Counted from the first letter of the stretch, positions 1-8,914 are shown. The stretch is 64,000 nucleotides of DNA from JAEUSE01 sp964648985 (GCA_964648985.1 CAZYMS010000003.1:15493-79492), one strand, 5' to 3'. Notes: a model not told the origin generated them from the letters alone. A program made the numbers and translations.

Positions 1-601
1 CAGTCACAGGCTGGTTTATTTTATCAGTCAGAGACAGAGCAAACATTACCAGGCCGCCGATAAGCGATACCCCTGAGGCAAGACCATCAAGACCGTCGAG
101 CAGCTTGGTAGTGTAGGTCATCCCCATAATCCATACCCACAAAAAAATAATCGATAGCGGTACGCCTATAATGGAATGCGATAGTGATATCTGTCCTCCA
201 AACGGGTTACTTAAGAACGTAATTCCCACACCCACACCAAAGTAAATGACTATAGCGGCGGCGGCAGCTGGGAATAACCAGGTGAGTTTAGCAGGTAAGT
301 CGTATTTGTCGTCAAAAGAACCGCCAACTATAAGTACGATACTTGCCAGCAAAATACCAATAGCAAATCGCATCGGCACTACGTCGAAATCCCATTGACC
401 AACTAAACCATATAGAAGGGCAACGAGAAGGACCGATACAAACACAGCAGCGCCACCAAATCGCGGCATAGTCCGCGTATGTATTTTTCGGGCATCGCCA
501 GGTGTATCTACCAATCCGAGCATATAGGCAACATATTTAACTACGGGCGTTATAGCCAGAGAAATAAGTGCCGCTGCGAGGAAATAAATAATGTAGGACA
601 T
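1..601 (-). CDS. WecA/TagO-like undecaprenyl-phosphate sugar-1-phosphate transferase (partial, 3' end missing)
   Basis: This is the first 200 residues of a polytopic membrane enzyme of the MraY/WecA family, which moves a HexNAc-1-phosphate from a UDP-sugar to undecaprenyl phosphate to start a cell-surface glycan. Seen: an ATG at 601, several hydrophobic segments, HTRTMPRFGG at residues 41-50, the metal-site motif SFDDKYDLP from residue 95, and KLLDGLDGLASG from residue 166. The residue before LLDGLDG is Lys, where many WecA/TagO proteins have Asn. The gene runs off the left edge. It follows a membrane GT2 gene on the same strand, which fits a glycan-assembly locus. The exact sugar cannot be told. 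MraY itself is excluded because a clear MraY lies at 41431-42468. Confidence 0.85.
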   Translation of the reverse strand, partial: MSYIIYFLAAALISLAITPVVKYVAYMLGLVDTPGDARKIHTRTMPRFGGAAVFVSVLLVALLYGLVGQWDFDVVPMRFAIGILLASIVLIVGGSFDDKYDLPAKLTWLFPAAAAAIVIYFGVGVGITFLSNPFGGQISLSHSIIGVPLSIIFLWVWIMGMTYTTKLLDGLDGLASGVSLIGGLVMFALSLTDKINQPVT

Positions 602-658
602 GAAATTTTCAATGGAGTGTCATCAACTTTTTGAAAAGTGAAAATTGTGACGTGAAAA

Positions 659-2323
659 TTAAGGCTTGGGCAGGCTACTCATTTCTTTCATATGAAGCCC
701 GGTACTTTCACCTTTGCGAACTTTTGGAGTAACGAAGAACTCTATGTAACGGCCAAGCATCAGCCGAGTTTGTGCTTCTATGGCAGGAATACTACCAAAA
801 ATCATAGATACAATAGGCACCAGCAGCCATTGCAGATACATCATCACACTGCGAAACTTTGTATACTTTGCAGGACGAGGCGGCAAAAGCACAAGGTTCA
901 CATAAATACTAAAGAAGATAAAGATGAACGCAACCCGAAGCAATACCTGGGTTACTCGTGGTAAGTTGTATGCAACGACACTGTCTAAAAAGTCGGGTCC
1001 GCCGAGAAACAAAGGTAGCAACCCTAAAGTAGATATAAGTATGCTAGCCGTAGCCCAATTGAAATTTCCTTCTACGTACTGATACAGCTTATACAGTCTA
1101 TCCCAAAACGGCGCATCGCCAAACAATAGCTTAGGAACAAGATGTGGGTAGTACTCTACATTATATGCCCAGCGCTTCTTTTGTTTATATTGATTCTTAA
1201 AAGTTTTCCAAGTGGTGCTATCGAGGCAGGTATCAAGGCTAATCGGAACGAATAAAGGCACGACCTTATAGTCGCCTTTATAATGGAGGTAGCATTGCCA
1301 GTAAATGTATCCATCTTCATTGATAAGATCTTTTTTCCAAAACCCTACATCCACCAACGCCTTCAGCGTCATAGAGTGCGAAGAAAAAGTACGCAGTCTG
1401 TCGGGCCGGCTACTTTCGGTAAACTGCCAAAACGAGTTAGACACACTCACCACTCGTATAAATGCAGGCGCATCCCAAATATTATTATTGTAGATAGCAA
1501 TTGGCTGGTAGCTGGACTGATATGGTTTTTCTGCAGTTAAAAACTCATACATAACACGGGCCAGGTACTGCGGATGGACCACGGTGTCACTGTCAAAGTT
1601 CGAAATAATAACACGATCAACTGGAATACCGAGCCGTGTAAACTCCGGCAAGAGTGACTGCACGGCAAAACTTGCGTTTGCACTTTTGCCTTTTATTTCC
1701 CCCTCCATACCATCTGGGTGTACGGTAGTGAAAAATCTGCCGAAATAGTGTTCGTACTTTTCTTTAATAATACGGGCAGTATTCAAGGCTTCCTGCCCTG
1801 CACGCTCTTCCCCAGCCACAACCACAAAAATTTTATCTTTTGGATAATTAATAGCAAGGAGCGCATCCAGCGTAGTAGAAAGTACTTCCACCGATTCATC
1901 TACGAATGGAAATAATACTAGGTGATAAAACTCTTCATATGGCGGAATAGTTCTCCCAAGCTTTTTAAACGCTTCAAGCCGAGCAACTTCCCGACTAAAG
2001 TAACGCTTTGCTACTGCACGCGTATCTGTTTCGCTTTCTTTTCTAACCTGGTTTATAAACGCGACAAAATTACTATTGAGCGCCTGCACCCGGGCAAGCC
2101 AATCAAGAGTTACAACGACTCTGAAAATACGATAGCTCGAAAACAGATGCAAACCCACATTACAGGCTTTCAGTACCCAATACAAATCAAAGCAAATAAT
2201 AAAGACGGACGCCCATAGTGGACGAAATGCCGCAAGGCAGATAGCGCCAGTTATAGCAAGCCAAAATTGGAGACCTGGCAACACTTCCCAAAACCGTTCT
2301 CGTAGCGTTCTTTTTCGAAACAT
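659..2323 (-). CDS. Membrane glycosyltransferase family 2 (cellulose-synthase-like)
   Basis: A 554-residue membrane GT2. Two hydrophobic helices lie near residues 18-55 and more at 418-500. Between them is a GT-A fold with FVVVAGEE near 166, the DxD-type metal site NFDSDT at 242-247, the acceptor-site acid in NEDGYIYW near 335 and QKKRW at 381-385. This D, DxD, ED, QxxRW order marks inverting processive or semi-processive synthases of the cellulose/hyaluronan synthase type. The product is not known. It lies 57 bp upstream of the WecA-like gene on the same strand, so a shared surface-glycan role is likely (inference). It is not closely similar to the second GT2 at 14352-15692, which has a different N-terminus. 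Confidence 0.85.
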   Translation of the reverse strand: MFRKRTLRERFWEVLPGLQFWLAITGAICLAAFRPLWASVFIICFDLYWVLKACNVGLHLFSSYRIFRVVVTLDWLARVQALNSNFVAFINQVRKESETDTRAVAKRYFSREVARLEAFKKLGRTIPPYEEFYHLVLFPFVDESVEVLSTTLDALLAINYPKDKIFVVVAGEERAGQEALNTARIIKEKYEHYFGRFFTTVHPDGMEGEIKGKSANASFAVQSLLPEFTRLGIPVDRVIISNFDSDTVVHPQYLARVMYEFLTAEKPYQSSYQPIAIYNNNIWDAPAFIRVVSVSNSFWQFTESSRPDRLRTFSSHSMTLKALVDVGFWKKDLINEDGYIYWQCYLHYKGDYKVVPLFVPISLDTCLDSTTWKTFKNQYKQKKRWAYNVEYYPHLVPKLLFGDAPFWDRLYKLYQYVEGNFNWATASILISTLGLLPLFLGGPDFLDSVVAYNLPRVTQVLLRVAFIFIFFSIYVNLVLLPPRPAKYTKFRSVMMYLQWLLVPIVSMIFGSIPAIEAQTRLMLGRYIEFFVTPKVRKGESTGLHMKEMSSLPKP

Positions 2324-2378
2324 GACAAAGAGATATCTTTAACCCTTAATCCCCCACCCCCCACATTCGAGTTCATGG

Positions 2379-2411
2379 TTTCCGCCAGTGGCGGATCCGC
2401 ATGGGCGGAAA
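2379..2411. repeat. GC-rich palindromic repeat in spacer
   Basis: TTTCCGCC pairs with GGCGGAAA across an inner GCGGATCCGC palindrome. It lies in the spacer after the 2439-2777 gene and resembles dispersed TTCCGCC...GGCGGAA intergenic palindromes of other bacteria. No T-run follows, so it is not a clear terminator. Confidence 0.5.
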
Positions 2412-2438
2412 AGATTGAAGATCAACTATTAAAATATA

Positions 2439-2777
2439 TTAGGATACTTGCATTCTGAGTAGAAGCACAGCAAGTAGAAGCACTACGGACACAAACAGAG
2501 AGCTACTTGCGCAGATGAGCTTTATAAATCTACCTAGACCACCCAAAAAGTATACAAGCACCATGTTCATAATAAGAATAATGACACCAAACAAGGCCAG
2601 CCCATACAGTGCAGAACCACTGCCGAGCTGATCAAACCCGCTTACGACATTGTAGTGAATCGGTAGGGTTCCCACCGCTCCGCGCGCTAGGTGCCATACA
2701 ACCAAACATGTTATTATATTAGTAATTACTGCTCCAGCGAATAGGAGACTTACAAAATATTTTTGCAGTAGAGACAT
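2439..2777 (-). CDS. Small three-helix membrane protein (DUF1648-like)
   Basis: A 112-residue protein with three hydrophobic segments. The short loop LPIHYNVVSGFDQLGSG resembles the IPxHYN...D.xG motif of DUF1648-type integral membrane proteins. The function is unknown. A TTG start 15 codons earlier (2822) would overlap the -10 box of a good promoter, so the ATG at 2777, just after GGTGG, is chosen. It is divergent from the GT39 gene at 2851. Confidence 0.65.
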   Translation of the reverse strand: MSLLQKYFVSLLFAGAVITNIITCLVVWHLARGAVGTLPIHYNVVSGFDQLGSGSALYGLALFGVIILIMNMVLVYFLGGLGRFIKLICASSSLFVSVVLLLAVLLLRMQVS

Positions 2778-2813
2778 ATAGTAAATCCACCGTCCCGCCC
2801 ATACATATTTTAT

Positions 2814-2842
2814 ATTATACAAAAAACTAGACTAAAAAGCAA
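2814..2842 (-). promoter_or_regulatory. Sigma70-type promoter for 2439-2777
   Basis: On the minus strand TTGCTT and TATAAT are separated by exactly 17 bp. The predicted transcript would start about 30 nt before the ATG at 2777, which decides that start codon. Confidence 0.6.
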
Positions 2843-2850
2843 ATAATACA

Positions 2851-4665
2851 ATGAGCAAAAAAACACTTCTCGTCTTAGCCGGTCTTACGCTGGTGGTTGC
2901 AGCATTCTTTAGATTGTATCAAATAGGGTCCATGCCTGGAGGGTTATTCCCGGACGAAGCAGCGAACGGCCTTGATATTAACCTCATGGAACAGGGGCAC
3001 GTGCAACCTTTTTACGAACGAGGCAATGGCAGAGAAGCATTATTTTTTTATATGCTCTGGGCAGGAGTTAAAGCATTTGGCCGAAGTCCCTTTGCCCACC
3101 ATTTTGTTGTTGCACTCGTAGGAACTGTTGCGGTTCTCCTCTGCTATTTCGTCAGCAAAAATTTATTTAGAAACTACGGTCAAAACGAAGAACAGGAACC
3201 ACAAACCACCCTGCTACGCGCAGGTAGAAAAACCATGGTGGGAATGGTCGTGGAGAAAATGACCCCAAGCCACATAGTGGCACTCTTGGCCATGTTCATG
3301 ATGACCGTGTCTACATGGCACGTTGTGCTTTCACGCACTGCATTTCGGGCAAATCTTATTCCTTTATTTACCGCGCTCACCTTTTTAGCGCTTATAAAAA
3401 TACCCTTTGCAAAGACCCGCGCACGACAGTACGTGTTGAGCATAGCGTTTGGAGCAAGCTTTGCACTTGGGTTTTACACCTACATTGCCTACCGTATTAT
3501 GGTCCCCTTACTAGGCCTGCTTGTGCTCTGGCCTTTCTTGGCGGCCATAAAAACGCAAGGACTTAAATCTGTAGTCCGTTCATATGCTCCCCTGCTCCTA
3601 GTCAGTATTCTTAGTTTTGTACTATTCATAACACCTATTGCACATTACTTTTATACACATCCTGGGTCATTCGTAGGAAGAAGTGGCCAGGTGAGCGTAT
3701 TCAATGAAGAACTTAACCACGGGGACCTAACTGGCACAATACTCGAAGTCTCACGGCTCAGCATGCTCGCCTATTTTACGGAAGGCGATCTAAACTGGCG
3801 ACATAATATTTCTGGCCTGCCATTTCTCTCCCCTATTGTTTCTCCATTCTTTGCACTGGGCCTCTTGCTCGTGCTATACGGTGCGGTGCGATATATATTC
3901 GCACCGGTAAAACAAGCACACAGATACCCACACTACTTTCTTGCAGGATGGTTTTTTAGCTTTTTAATACCAGTTATTACCACAGCGGAAGGAATACCCC
4001 ATGGCCTTCGCAGTATAGGAACTATACCCGCTGTATTTATCATTACGGGTTATGGTTTATATGTAACAGGACATTTTGTATGGCGTATGGTTAAGAATTA
4101 CCCACATGGCAGTCCCCGCCTTGAACTTACCTTACAACGCGCTCTGCAAGTACTCGTAATTTGCTTTGCCATTGCGTTACCAGTACAAACTTTTGCCAAT
4201 TATTTTGTGTACGCCGCAAATAGTCCAGAAAACTTTTACGCATTTCGCTCCGACCTCACCGTGGTAAGCGACTATTTAAAACAGCATGGCAGCAGGGATA
4301 ACACGTACTTAGTACTTGATAAATTCTCTCTGCAAACCGTAGATTATTTTACTACGGTAGATGGACCACACTCGTGCGACACCGATCCAGCATACAGACC
4401 GGTTAACTGTATAGATAACCCAAAAAACAAACCGTACATGCAGGTGGACCCAGAAGATTCTTGGCGGAATGTAAATGAGAGGAAAGACAACCATTTCATA
4501 TGGGAAAAAGGTCTTCAACCGGGTATGATTGTGGTGTTTGCTCAGTCTAGCATTTTTGACATAACGAAATTCAAAGAACAACATCCTGATGCACACCTCG
4601 ACACGGAAGTGCGAAATAAATTTGGCCAAACTGTTCTTGCGGTATACCGCATAGGCAAGAATTAA
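2851..4665 (+). CDS. Membrane glycosyltransferase, GT39/PMT-like (GT-C fold)
   Basis: A 604-residue polytopic protein with about ten hydrophobic segments. The acidic pair in LFPDEAANG (Asp35-Glu36) sits in the first external loop, where GT-C enzymes of the PMT/ArnT type carry the catalytic acid. The last ~150 residues form a soluble extracytoplasmic domain with paired cysteines. Such enzymes use polyprenyl-phosphate sugars to glycosylate proteins or envelope glycans. A second GT39-type gene follows after 23 bp, so the two are probably cotranscribed. Acceptor and sugar are unknown. Confidence 0.8.
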   Translation: MSKKTLLVLAGLTLVVAAFFRLYQIGSMPGGLFPDEAANGLDINLMEQGHVQPFYERGNGREALFFYMLWAGVKAFGRSPFAHHFVVALVGTVAVLLCYFVSKNLFRNYGQNEEQEPQTTLLRAGRKTMVGMVVEKMTPSHIVALLAMFMMTVSTWHVVLSRTAFRANLIPLFTALTFLALIKIPFAKTRARQYVLSIAFGASFALGFYTYIAYRIMVPLLGLLVLWPFLAAIKTQGLKSVVRSYAPLLLVSILSFVLFITPIAHYFYTHPGSFVGRSGQVSVFNEELNHGDLTGTILEVSRLSMLAYFTEGDLNWRHNISGLPFLSPIVSPFFALGLLLVLYGAVRYIFAPVKQAHRYPHYFLAGWFFSFLIPVITTAEGIPHGLRSIGTIPAVFIITGYGLYVTGHFVWRMVKNYPHGSPRLELTLQRALQVLVICFAIALPVQTFANYFVYAANSPENFYAFRSDLTVVSDYLKQHGSRDNTYLVLDKFSLQTVDYFTTVDGPHSCDTDPAYRPVNCIDNPKNKPYMQVDPEDSWRNVNERKDNHFIWEKGLQPGMIVVFAQSSIFDITKFKEQHPDAHLDTEVRNKFGQTVLAVYRIGKN

Positions 4666-4688
4666 AAAGTTAGAACTACGAACCAAGT

Positions 4689-6350
4689 ATGACAAAGTTT
4701 AAAATAGCTCTGGTATTAGTTGGTACCGTACTACTCGGCACTTTTCTGCGTTTCTATCATAATCTTGATATTTCCTTATGGCACGATGAAGCGTTTAGCG
4801 CACTGCTCATAAAGTATCCGTGGAGTGAGATGATTCATCGCATAGGACTCGATGTACACCCGCCTATCTATTACATAACCCTACGACTATGGAGCTACCT
4901 ATTTTCCGATAGCCTATTTGCCCTGCGCGGCTTTTCTGTTTTCTTCGGACTAGCGACCGCAGTAACAAGCTACGCATTCGTAAAGACGGCATTTAAGTCT
5001 GAAAAGGCAGCAATCATTGCAAGCCTTCTTATTGTCATAAGTCCATTCCAAATCCAGTACGCGACTGAAGCCCGCATGTATACATTCGGGGCGTTTCTGG
5101 CTGCACTTACTGCATATTTCCTTGTTAAGGCACTGAATCGCACAGTGACAAGTGACAAGTTGCAAGTGACGAGTGTGTACTATATTTTGTTTGGACTAAC
5201 ATCTGGACTGGCAGCGCTCACTCATTACTATCTTCTTTTTACCGTAGCAGCGCTCTGCTTTTACGCCCTGTGCTGGCACATATACCGCTACCGTACTAAC
5301 TTCCGTAATTACTTACCACTTGCCACTAGTTACTTGTTACTAATATTAGTCTTTGCTCCATGGACCAAATGGCTCTTCTTTCAGTTCAAACAAGTCGGTG
5401 CCGGTTACTGGATACCACCCATGGACTGGTGGAGCATTCCAACAACCTTGTGGCAAATGTTGCTCGGAGTTGGCATAGATATTTCTCATAAGCCGACGCA
5501 GCTTTTGGTTGTACTTGCCACCATTTTCTCTGTTTACTTTCTCACCTGCTTTGTGCGAAAAACACAATCACCACACAAGTGGCTGGTACTAGTTGCATTA
5601 CTTGCGCCATTTGGGGGTTCTATTGCCTTTGCGCTCCTTGCAAAACTAAAAGGCGAAGCGAGCTCGGTTTACTTAATTCGCTACTTCCTCTACGCTTCTA
5701 CCTTCTACACAATTGCGTTAGCAGTCTGGCTCACAAATATTCGCCGCGTCAAGGTGGCATATGTATTATTAGTCATATACCTTCTTTGCAATCTTGGTGC
5801 ATTTATCCATTACTGGCAAGACTTGAAGATTACGGAAAAGCCTGGTATGAATGCCGCTATCCGCTACCTGCAAAGCTATGCGCACCCTACAGACCACTTA
5901 ATAGCAGGAACAAGCTTTGAATTTTTTAATCTAAAATATTACCTCACTCAAATTCCGGCACCCATAGGACAAACTACTGCGCCACTCAGTATGACTTCAA
6001 AGTCATTCACACTAGAAGACTTAAGTGAGGATGCACCTCGTCCTGCACCAGATGCACCGCAAACAATTCAGTACTGGCCAAAACCTCTTTTGTTCACAGG
6101 TGGCTCAACCTCTGTACACGATCTTCCGCACTTTGCCGGAACTGCTATTTTAACCGATGAAGACTTACTTCCACACTTTGAGGACACTGCTAAAACTGGA
6201 GATACAGCCTGGCTTGTCTGGACCAATGCCTTTGGATCGAATAAACCGACCGTACCCGCGAACTGGAAACAAGTAGATGAAAAAGGTTTTGCTGAAGTAC
6301 GGCCCTATGTAGGCACCTGGATTGTAGTGACTAAGTACGAGGTCGAATAA
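4689..6350 (+). CDS. Membrane glycosyltransferase, GT39/PMT-like
   Basis: A 553-residue GT-C protein. SLWHDEAFSALL places the catalytic acids at Asp33-Glu34, and DVHPPIYYITLRLW is the conserved second motif of this family. About nine membrane helices are followed by a soluble C-terminal domain from ~400. It is cotranscribed with the GT39 gene upstream and ends at a strong terminator. Oddity: residues near NRTVTSDKLQVTS are encoded by a TGACAAGT word repeat (5143-5175) of the sort seen in the spacers, with a complementary copy at 5308-5342 in the same gene. Confidence 0.8.
   Translation: MTKFKIALVLVGTVLLGTFLRFYHNLDISLWHDEAFSALLIKYPWSEMIHRIGLDVHPPIYYITLRLWSYLFSDSLFALRGFSVFFGLATAVTSYAFVKTAFKSEKAAIIASLLIVISPFQIQYATEARMYTFGAFLAALTAYFLVKALNRTVTSDKLQVTSVYYILFGLTSGLAALTHYYLLFTVAALCFYALCWHIYRYRTNFRNYLPLATSYLLLILVFAPWTKWLFFQFKQVGAGYWIPPMDWWSIPTTLWQMLLGVGIDISHKPTQLLVVLATIFSVYFLTCFVRKTQSPHKWLVLVALLAPFGGSIAFALLAKLKGEASSVYLIRYFLYASTFYTIALAVWLTNIRRVKVAYVLLVIYLLCNLGAFIHYWQDLKITEKPGMNAAIRYLQSYAHPTDHLIAGTSFEFFNLKYYLTQIPAPIGQTTAPLSMTSKSFTLEDLSEDAPRPAPDAPQTIQYWPKPLLFTGGSTSVHDLPHFAGTAILTDEDLLPHFEDTAKTGDTAWLVWTNAFGSNKPTVPANWKQVDEKGFAEVRPYVGTWIVVTKYEVE
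5143..5175 (+). repeat. Word-like TGACAAGT repeat inside a coding region
   Basis: TGACAAGTGACAAGTTGC and TGACGAGT follow one another here. ACTTACCACTTGCC and TTACTTGTTAC at 5308-5342 are the inverted counterpart about 150 bp away. Both stay in frame in the GT39 gene. Confidence 0.6.
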
Positions 6351-6370
6351 TGTTTGCCCGTAAACCATAC

Positions 6371-6407
6371 ACAATAAGCACCAAAAAGGTGCTTATTGTT
6401 TTTATTT
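6371..6407 (+). terminator. Rho-independent terminator after the GT39 pair
   Basis: A perfect 12-bp stem (ACAATAAGCACC with GGTGCTTATTGT), an AAAAA loop, then a T-rich tail. Confidence 0.85.
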
Positions 6408-6444
6408 ATACAGTTAGACACAGATCGTTCATTATTACGATATC

Positions 6445-6473
6445 TTGACAAAATAACTAATAATATGTATAAT
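6445..6473 (+). promoter_or_regulatory. Consensus sigma70 promoter for 6585-8297
   Basis: TTGACA and TATAAT separated by 17 bp. The leader is about 105 nt long. The ATG at 6585 has no recognisable Shine-Dalgarno sequence. Confidence 0.8.
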
Positions 6474-6584
6474 ATAATGTCACATTTTGCTTGGCATGAG
6501 AGGCAAAAATAGACCTCATATAACCCTCAGGTATATGTGTGAATATTAAATTTAATAATGTACTTAAGCAGTATTTAGATATTT

Positions 6585-8297
6585 ATGTCACTTAAAAACA
6601 TTGTTCGCTCATATAAGTTACTTACGCTCCTGGTAAGCATAGTAGCCATGGGCGGTGCTACGTTCTATTGGACTAGCGCCCGTGCTACAGTAGACACCAC
6701 GACCTTACCCGACGCTGCAGTTGGCCAGGCATACTCATTTAAGATACAAGCCAGTGGCGGAAGTCAGCCCTATGAATTCGAAAAATGGTACAACACGTAC
6801 CCAGGCACCGAAATGACACTGAAAGCCGATGGGACTTTTTCCGGTACCCCAACTCAAGCAGGAAACTTTGAACTTGGCGTGCGCGTTTCAGATGGCACAG
6901 GCCTTGGCGTATATAAGGTGTTGCCCTGGAAAGTAACTGGTACCAGCACAACCTCTACTGTGCGCATAGATGGCATACAGGGATACAACCAGAACACGCA
7001 GCAATATAACAACACCGTTGCAGCGCCGAATACTTACGTTGTACTATACGGCGCATTTGCAAACAGTGGCAACCAACTTGTGTCTATTGGTACCGTGGGC
7101 GGAACCATAGACTACGAAAGCGCTACGCAAATTAACGTAAAACTTGCCAATGGAACTGGCACCGCAACTTTTGCCATACGTAATAATAACGGCACATCAA
7201 ACAGTAAGAGTATAGGCGTAGGCACGGCAATAAATACGACCACAGGTACACTTACCATAAGCGCAGACCCTACGCTTGTCACAGGCCCTATTCCTGCTGG
7301 AGCGCCCCGCTACATTTTCGCTGCATTTAAATTGCAAACAAGTAGCACCCCAGTAACCATTACGGCGATACGCGTAACATCTGAATCTGGCAGTACAAAT
7401 CAGATTAAGAATATTATTATATCTAAAGACGGTACTGCTTTGAATTCTGCTATTACCGCTTTATCTAATAGCGATATACAGTTGTCTTCTCCTCTTACTA
7501 TACCCGCGAGCACTACTACCGTACTGGAAATCAGCGCCATTACTAATGACCAAGCAACCGGCCAGGTACGTCTTGGCATAGGTAGCCTGCAGTTTAGTGG
7601 CACACCGCCAGCCGTAACCCCAGCATTGCCAATTTATGGACCCGCAGTACCCATAGTAGCTACCCCCACTCCAACCCCGGCCCCTCCAACAGGACAGCTT
7701 GCCGTTTCTGTAGGCACTATATCTTGCACAGCAACTACAAGCACTGTGACCATAGCAGTATCTGGAACCAATGGCACTACTTACACTATCCGCCGCAATA
7801 ACGAAAACTTTGCTACCATAACAGGCCCAGGTACCCTACAAGATAGCATTTCCGCAGGCACAACCCAGGCTTACGCGTTGTTTATAGGAAGTCAACAAGT
7901 TGGCACCACCCAGACTATTACAGGAACTCGCCAAACTGGCTGTACCAATCCACCAGCATCACAAAGTGGACGATATGTCCGTGTTGCAGGTGACCAAACA
8001 GTGTATTGGGTTACGCCGTGGAATGCCAAAATGCCTATCTTAAGTGCCGAAGTATTCTACTCGTACGGTAGTAAGTGGGAACAGGTACAAATCATTTCCC
8101 AGGCAGCATTAGACGACTTGGATGATGTTGATTATATAAAGCTGAATGGAAATGCACGGGTGTATAAAATAGACGGTGCAATTAAGCGCTACCTATACCC
8201 CGCAGCAGCCCAGCGCCTCAACATTGACCCTGCAAAAGTTGTCACTGTAAACGAAACAGAATTTTATTCCTATAGAACAGGTAAAGCAATTCAATAA
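6585..8297 (+). CDS. Secreted/cell-surface protein with a putative Ig (He_PIG-like) domain
   Basis: A 570-residue exported protein. A hydrophobic signal or anchor lies at ~13-33. Residues ~37-112 look like a putative Ig domain of the He_PIG type (start LPDAAVGQAYSF, end FSGTPTQAGNFE). Thr/Ser-rich beta-type sequence follows to ~350, then a Pro-Thr linker (TPTPTPAPPTG) and a C-terminal ~110-residue domain rich in Tyr/Trp (RYVRVAGDQTVYWVTPWN). The C-terminal part recalls the short Tyr-rich modules common in Patescibacterial surface proteins. It has its own promoter and terminator. Probable role: S-layer-associated or adhesive surface protein (inference). Confidence 0.65.
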   Translation: MSLKNIVRSYKLLTLLVSIVAMGGATFYWTSARATVDTTTLPDAAVGQAYSFKIQASGGSQPYEFEKWYNTYPGTEMTLKADGTFSGTPTQAGNFELGVRVSDGTGLGVYKVLPWKVTGTSTTSTVRIDGIQGYNQNTQQYNNTVAAPNTYVVLYGAFANSGNQLVSIGTVGGTIDYESATQINVKLANGTGTATFAIRNNNGTSNSKSIGVGTAINTTTGTLTISADPTLVTGPIPAGAPRYIFAAFKLQTSSTPVTITAIRVTSESGSTNQIKNIIISKDGTALNSAITALSNSDIQLSSPLTIPASTTTVLEISAITNDQATGQVRLGIGSLQFSGTPPAVTPALPIYGPAVPIVATPTPTPAPPTGQLAVSVGTISCTATTSTVTIAVSGTNGTTYTIRRNNENFATITGPGTLQDSISAGTTQAYALFIGSQQVGTTQTITGTRQTGCTNPPASQSGRYVRVAGDQTVYWVTPWNAKMPILSAEVFYSYGSKWEQVQIISQAALDDLDDVDYIKLNGNARVYKIDGAIKRYLYPAAAQRLNIDPAKVVTVNETEFYSYRTGKAIQ

Positions 8298-8316
8298 AGA
8301 AAACATTAGAGTATAT

Positions 8317-8343
8317 AAAGCCCCTCCTAAGGGGCTTTTGTAT
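8317..8343 (+). terminator. Terminator after the Ig-like surface protein
   Basis: An 8-bp stem AAAGCCCC / GGGGCTTT with loop TCCTAA, then TTTTG. Confidence 0.7.
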
Positions 8344-8365
8344 TGGACCTCGATATTAGCAGCCA

Positions 8366-8394
8366 TTGACTATTGAACGCAAAAACCGTAGACT
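8366..8394 (+). promoter_or_regulatory. Promoter for the 30-residue micropeptide
   Basis: TTGACT and TAGACT separated by 17 bp, about 43 bp before the ATG at 8437. Confidence 0.5.
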
Positions 8395-8436
8395 ATTTCG
8401 AGTGAAATTTTCCATGCATGAAAGGAGGAGCATACC

Positions 8437-8529
8437 ATGAGCAACGATACCAAACTTGCCTATAAAATTGCCCTTGTGCTAGGGCCAATATTATTGGGGC
8501 TACTACTCATACTCGGTAGTGACCATTAA
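8437..8529 (+). CDS. 30-residue single-helix membrane micropeptide
   Basis: An ATG preceded by a perfect AGGAGGAG Shine-Dalgarno with a 6-nt spacer opens a 30-codon frame. It has a short polar N-terminus (MSNDTKLAYK), one hydrophobic helix (IALVLGPILLGLLLIL) and the tail GSDH. Its own promoter, ribosome site and terminator make it a credible gene despite its size. No family is recognised. Two more tiny membrane peptides lie on the other strand close by. Confidence 0.7.
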   Translation: MSNDTKLAYKIALVLGPILLGLLLILGSDH

Positions 8530-8538
8530 ATTTTTCAC

Positions 8539-8565
8539 GGTGACGATTTGTCACCTTTTTTATTT
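8539..8565 (+). terminator. Terminator after the 30-residue micropeptide
   Basis: GGTGAC / GTCACC stem with loop GATTT, then TTTTTTATTT. Confidence 0.75.
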
Positions 8566-8610
8566 ACCAAAATAAGAATACGGTAGGGGTTGTGTGCAAC
8601 CCCTACCGTA
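8566..8610 (-). terminator. Terminator of the two-micropeptide operon
   Basis: A perfect 14-bp stem (8579-8592 with 8597-8610) and loop TGTG start directly after the stop codon. On the minus strand a T-rich tail follows. Confidence 0.8.
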
Positions 8611-8751
8611 TTATTTGTGCCAGCCAAGTAGCTTAGCCATAAGAGGGCAAAGCCACATATAGCCTACTACCTGACTCAGCACTAGAATAACAAGTGCCCT
8701 GATTACATTCGGTAGCCAGGGGCCATCCCGGAATATATTTTTTAAATCCAT
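8611..8751 (-). CDS. 46-residue membrane micropeptide
   Basis: ATG at 8751 preceded by GAGGAG with a 6-nt spacer, giving 46 residues that begin MDLKNIFRDGPWLPNVI. One long hydrophobic helix follows (residues ~18-32), then WLCPLMAKLLGWHK. The Shine-Dalgarno overlaps the stop of the 27-residue frame upstream, so the two are likely translated together. An ATG upstream without a ribosome site would give 64 residues. Unrecognised. Confidence 0.65.
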   Translation of the reverse strand: MDLKNIFRDGPWLPNVIRALVILVLSQVVGYMWLCPLMAKLLGWHK

Positions 8752-8761
8752 GAAAATCTCC

Positions 8762-8845
8762 TCAACGGTTACCAACCACATTGCACCCCACATACAGCGC
8801 TCCACAGACTAGAAAAAATAAAACAAGGCGTATTGCTACTTTCAT
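8762..8845 (-). CDS. 27-residue signal-like micropeptide
   Basis: ATG at 8845 preceded by AAGGAGA. The 27 residues are a basic start (MKVAIR), a hydrophobic core, and a Cys that could be a lipobox (ALYVGC), ending NVVGNR. Its TGA overlaps the ribosome site of the 46-residue frame. It resembles entericidin-like tiny lipoproteins only in general form. Unrecognised. Confidence 0.6.
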   Translation of the reverse strand: MKVAIRLVLFFLVCGALYVGCNVVGNR

Positions 8846-8870
8846 CCTATTCTCCTTTTCAAGTGATATA

Positions 8871-8904
8871 AAAAGCCACTCATGCGAAGTCCGCAGTGGC
8901 TTTT
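8871..8904 (-). terminator. Terminator-like hairpin in the micropeptide leader
   Basis: On the minus strand a two-part stem (9 bp plus 4 bp, loop of 5) is followed by TTTTTATAT. It lies between a promoter at 8915-8943 and the first micropeptide. It may act as an attenuator, or simply terminate transcription from 9046-9492. Confidence 0.7.
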
Positions 8905-8914
8905 GTTTGCTAAT

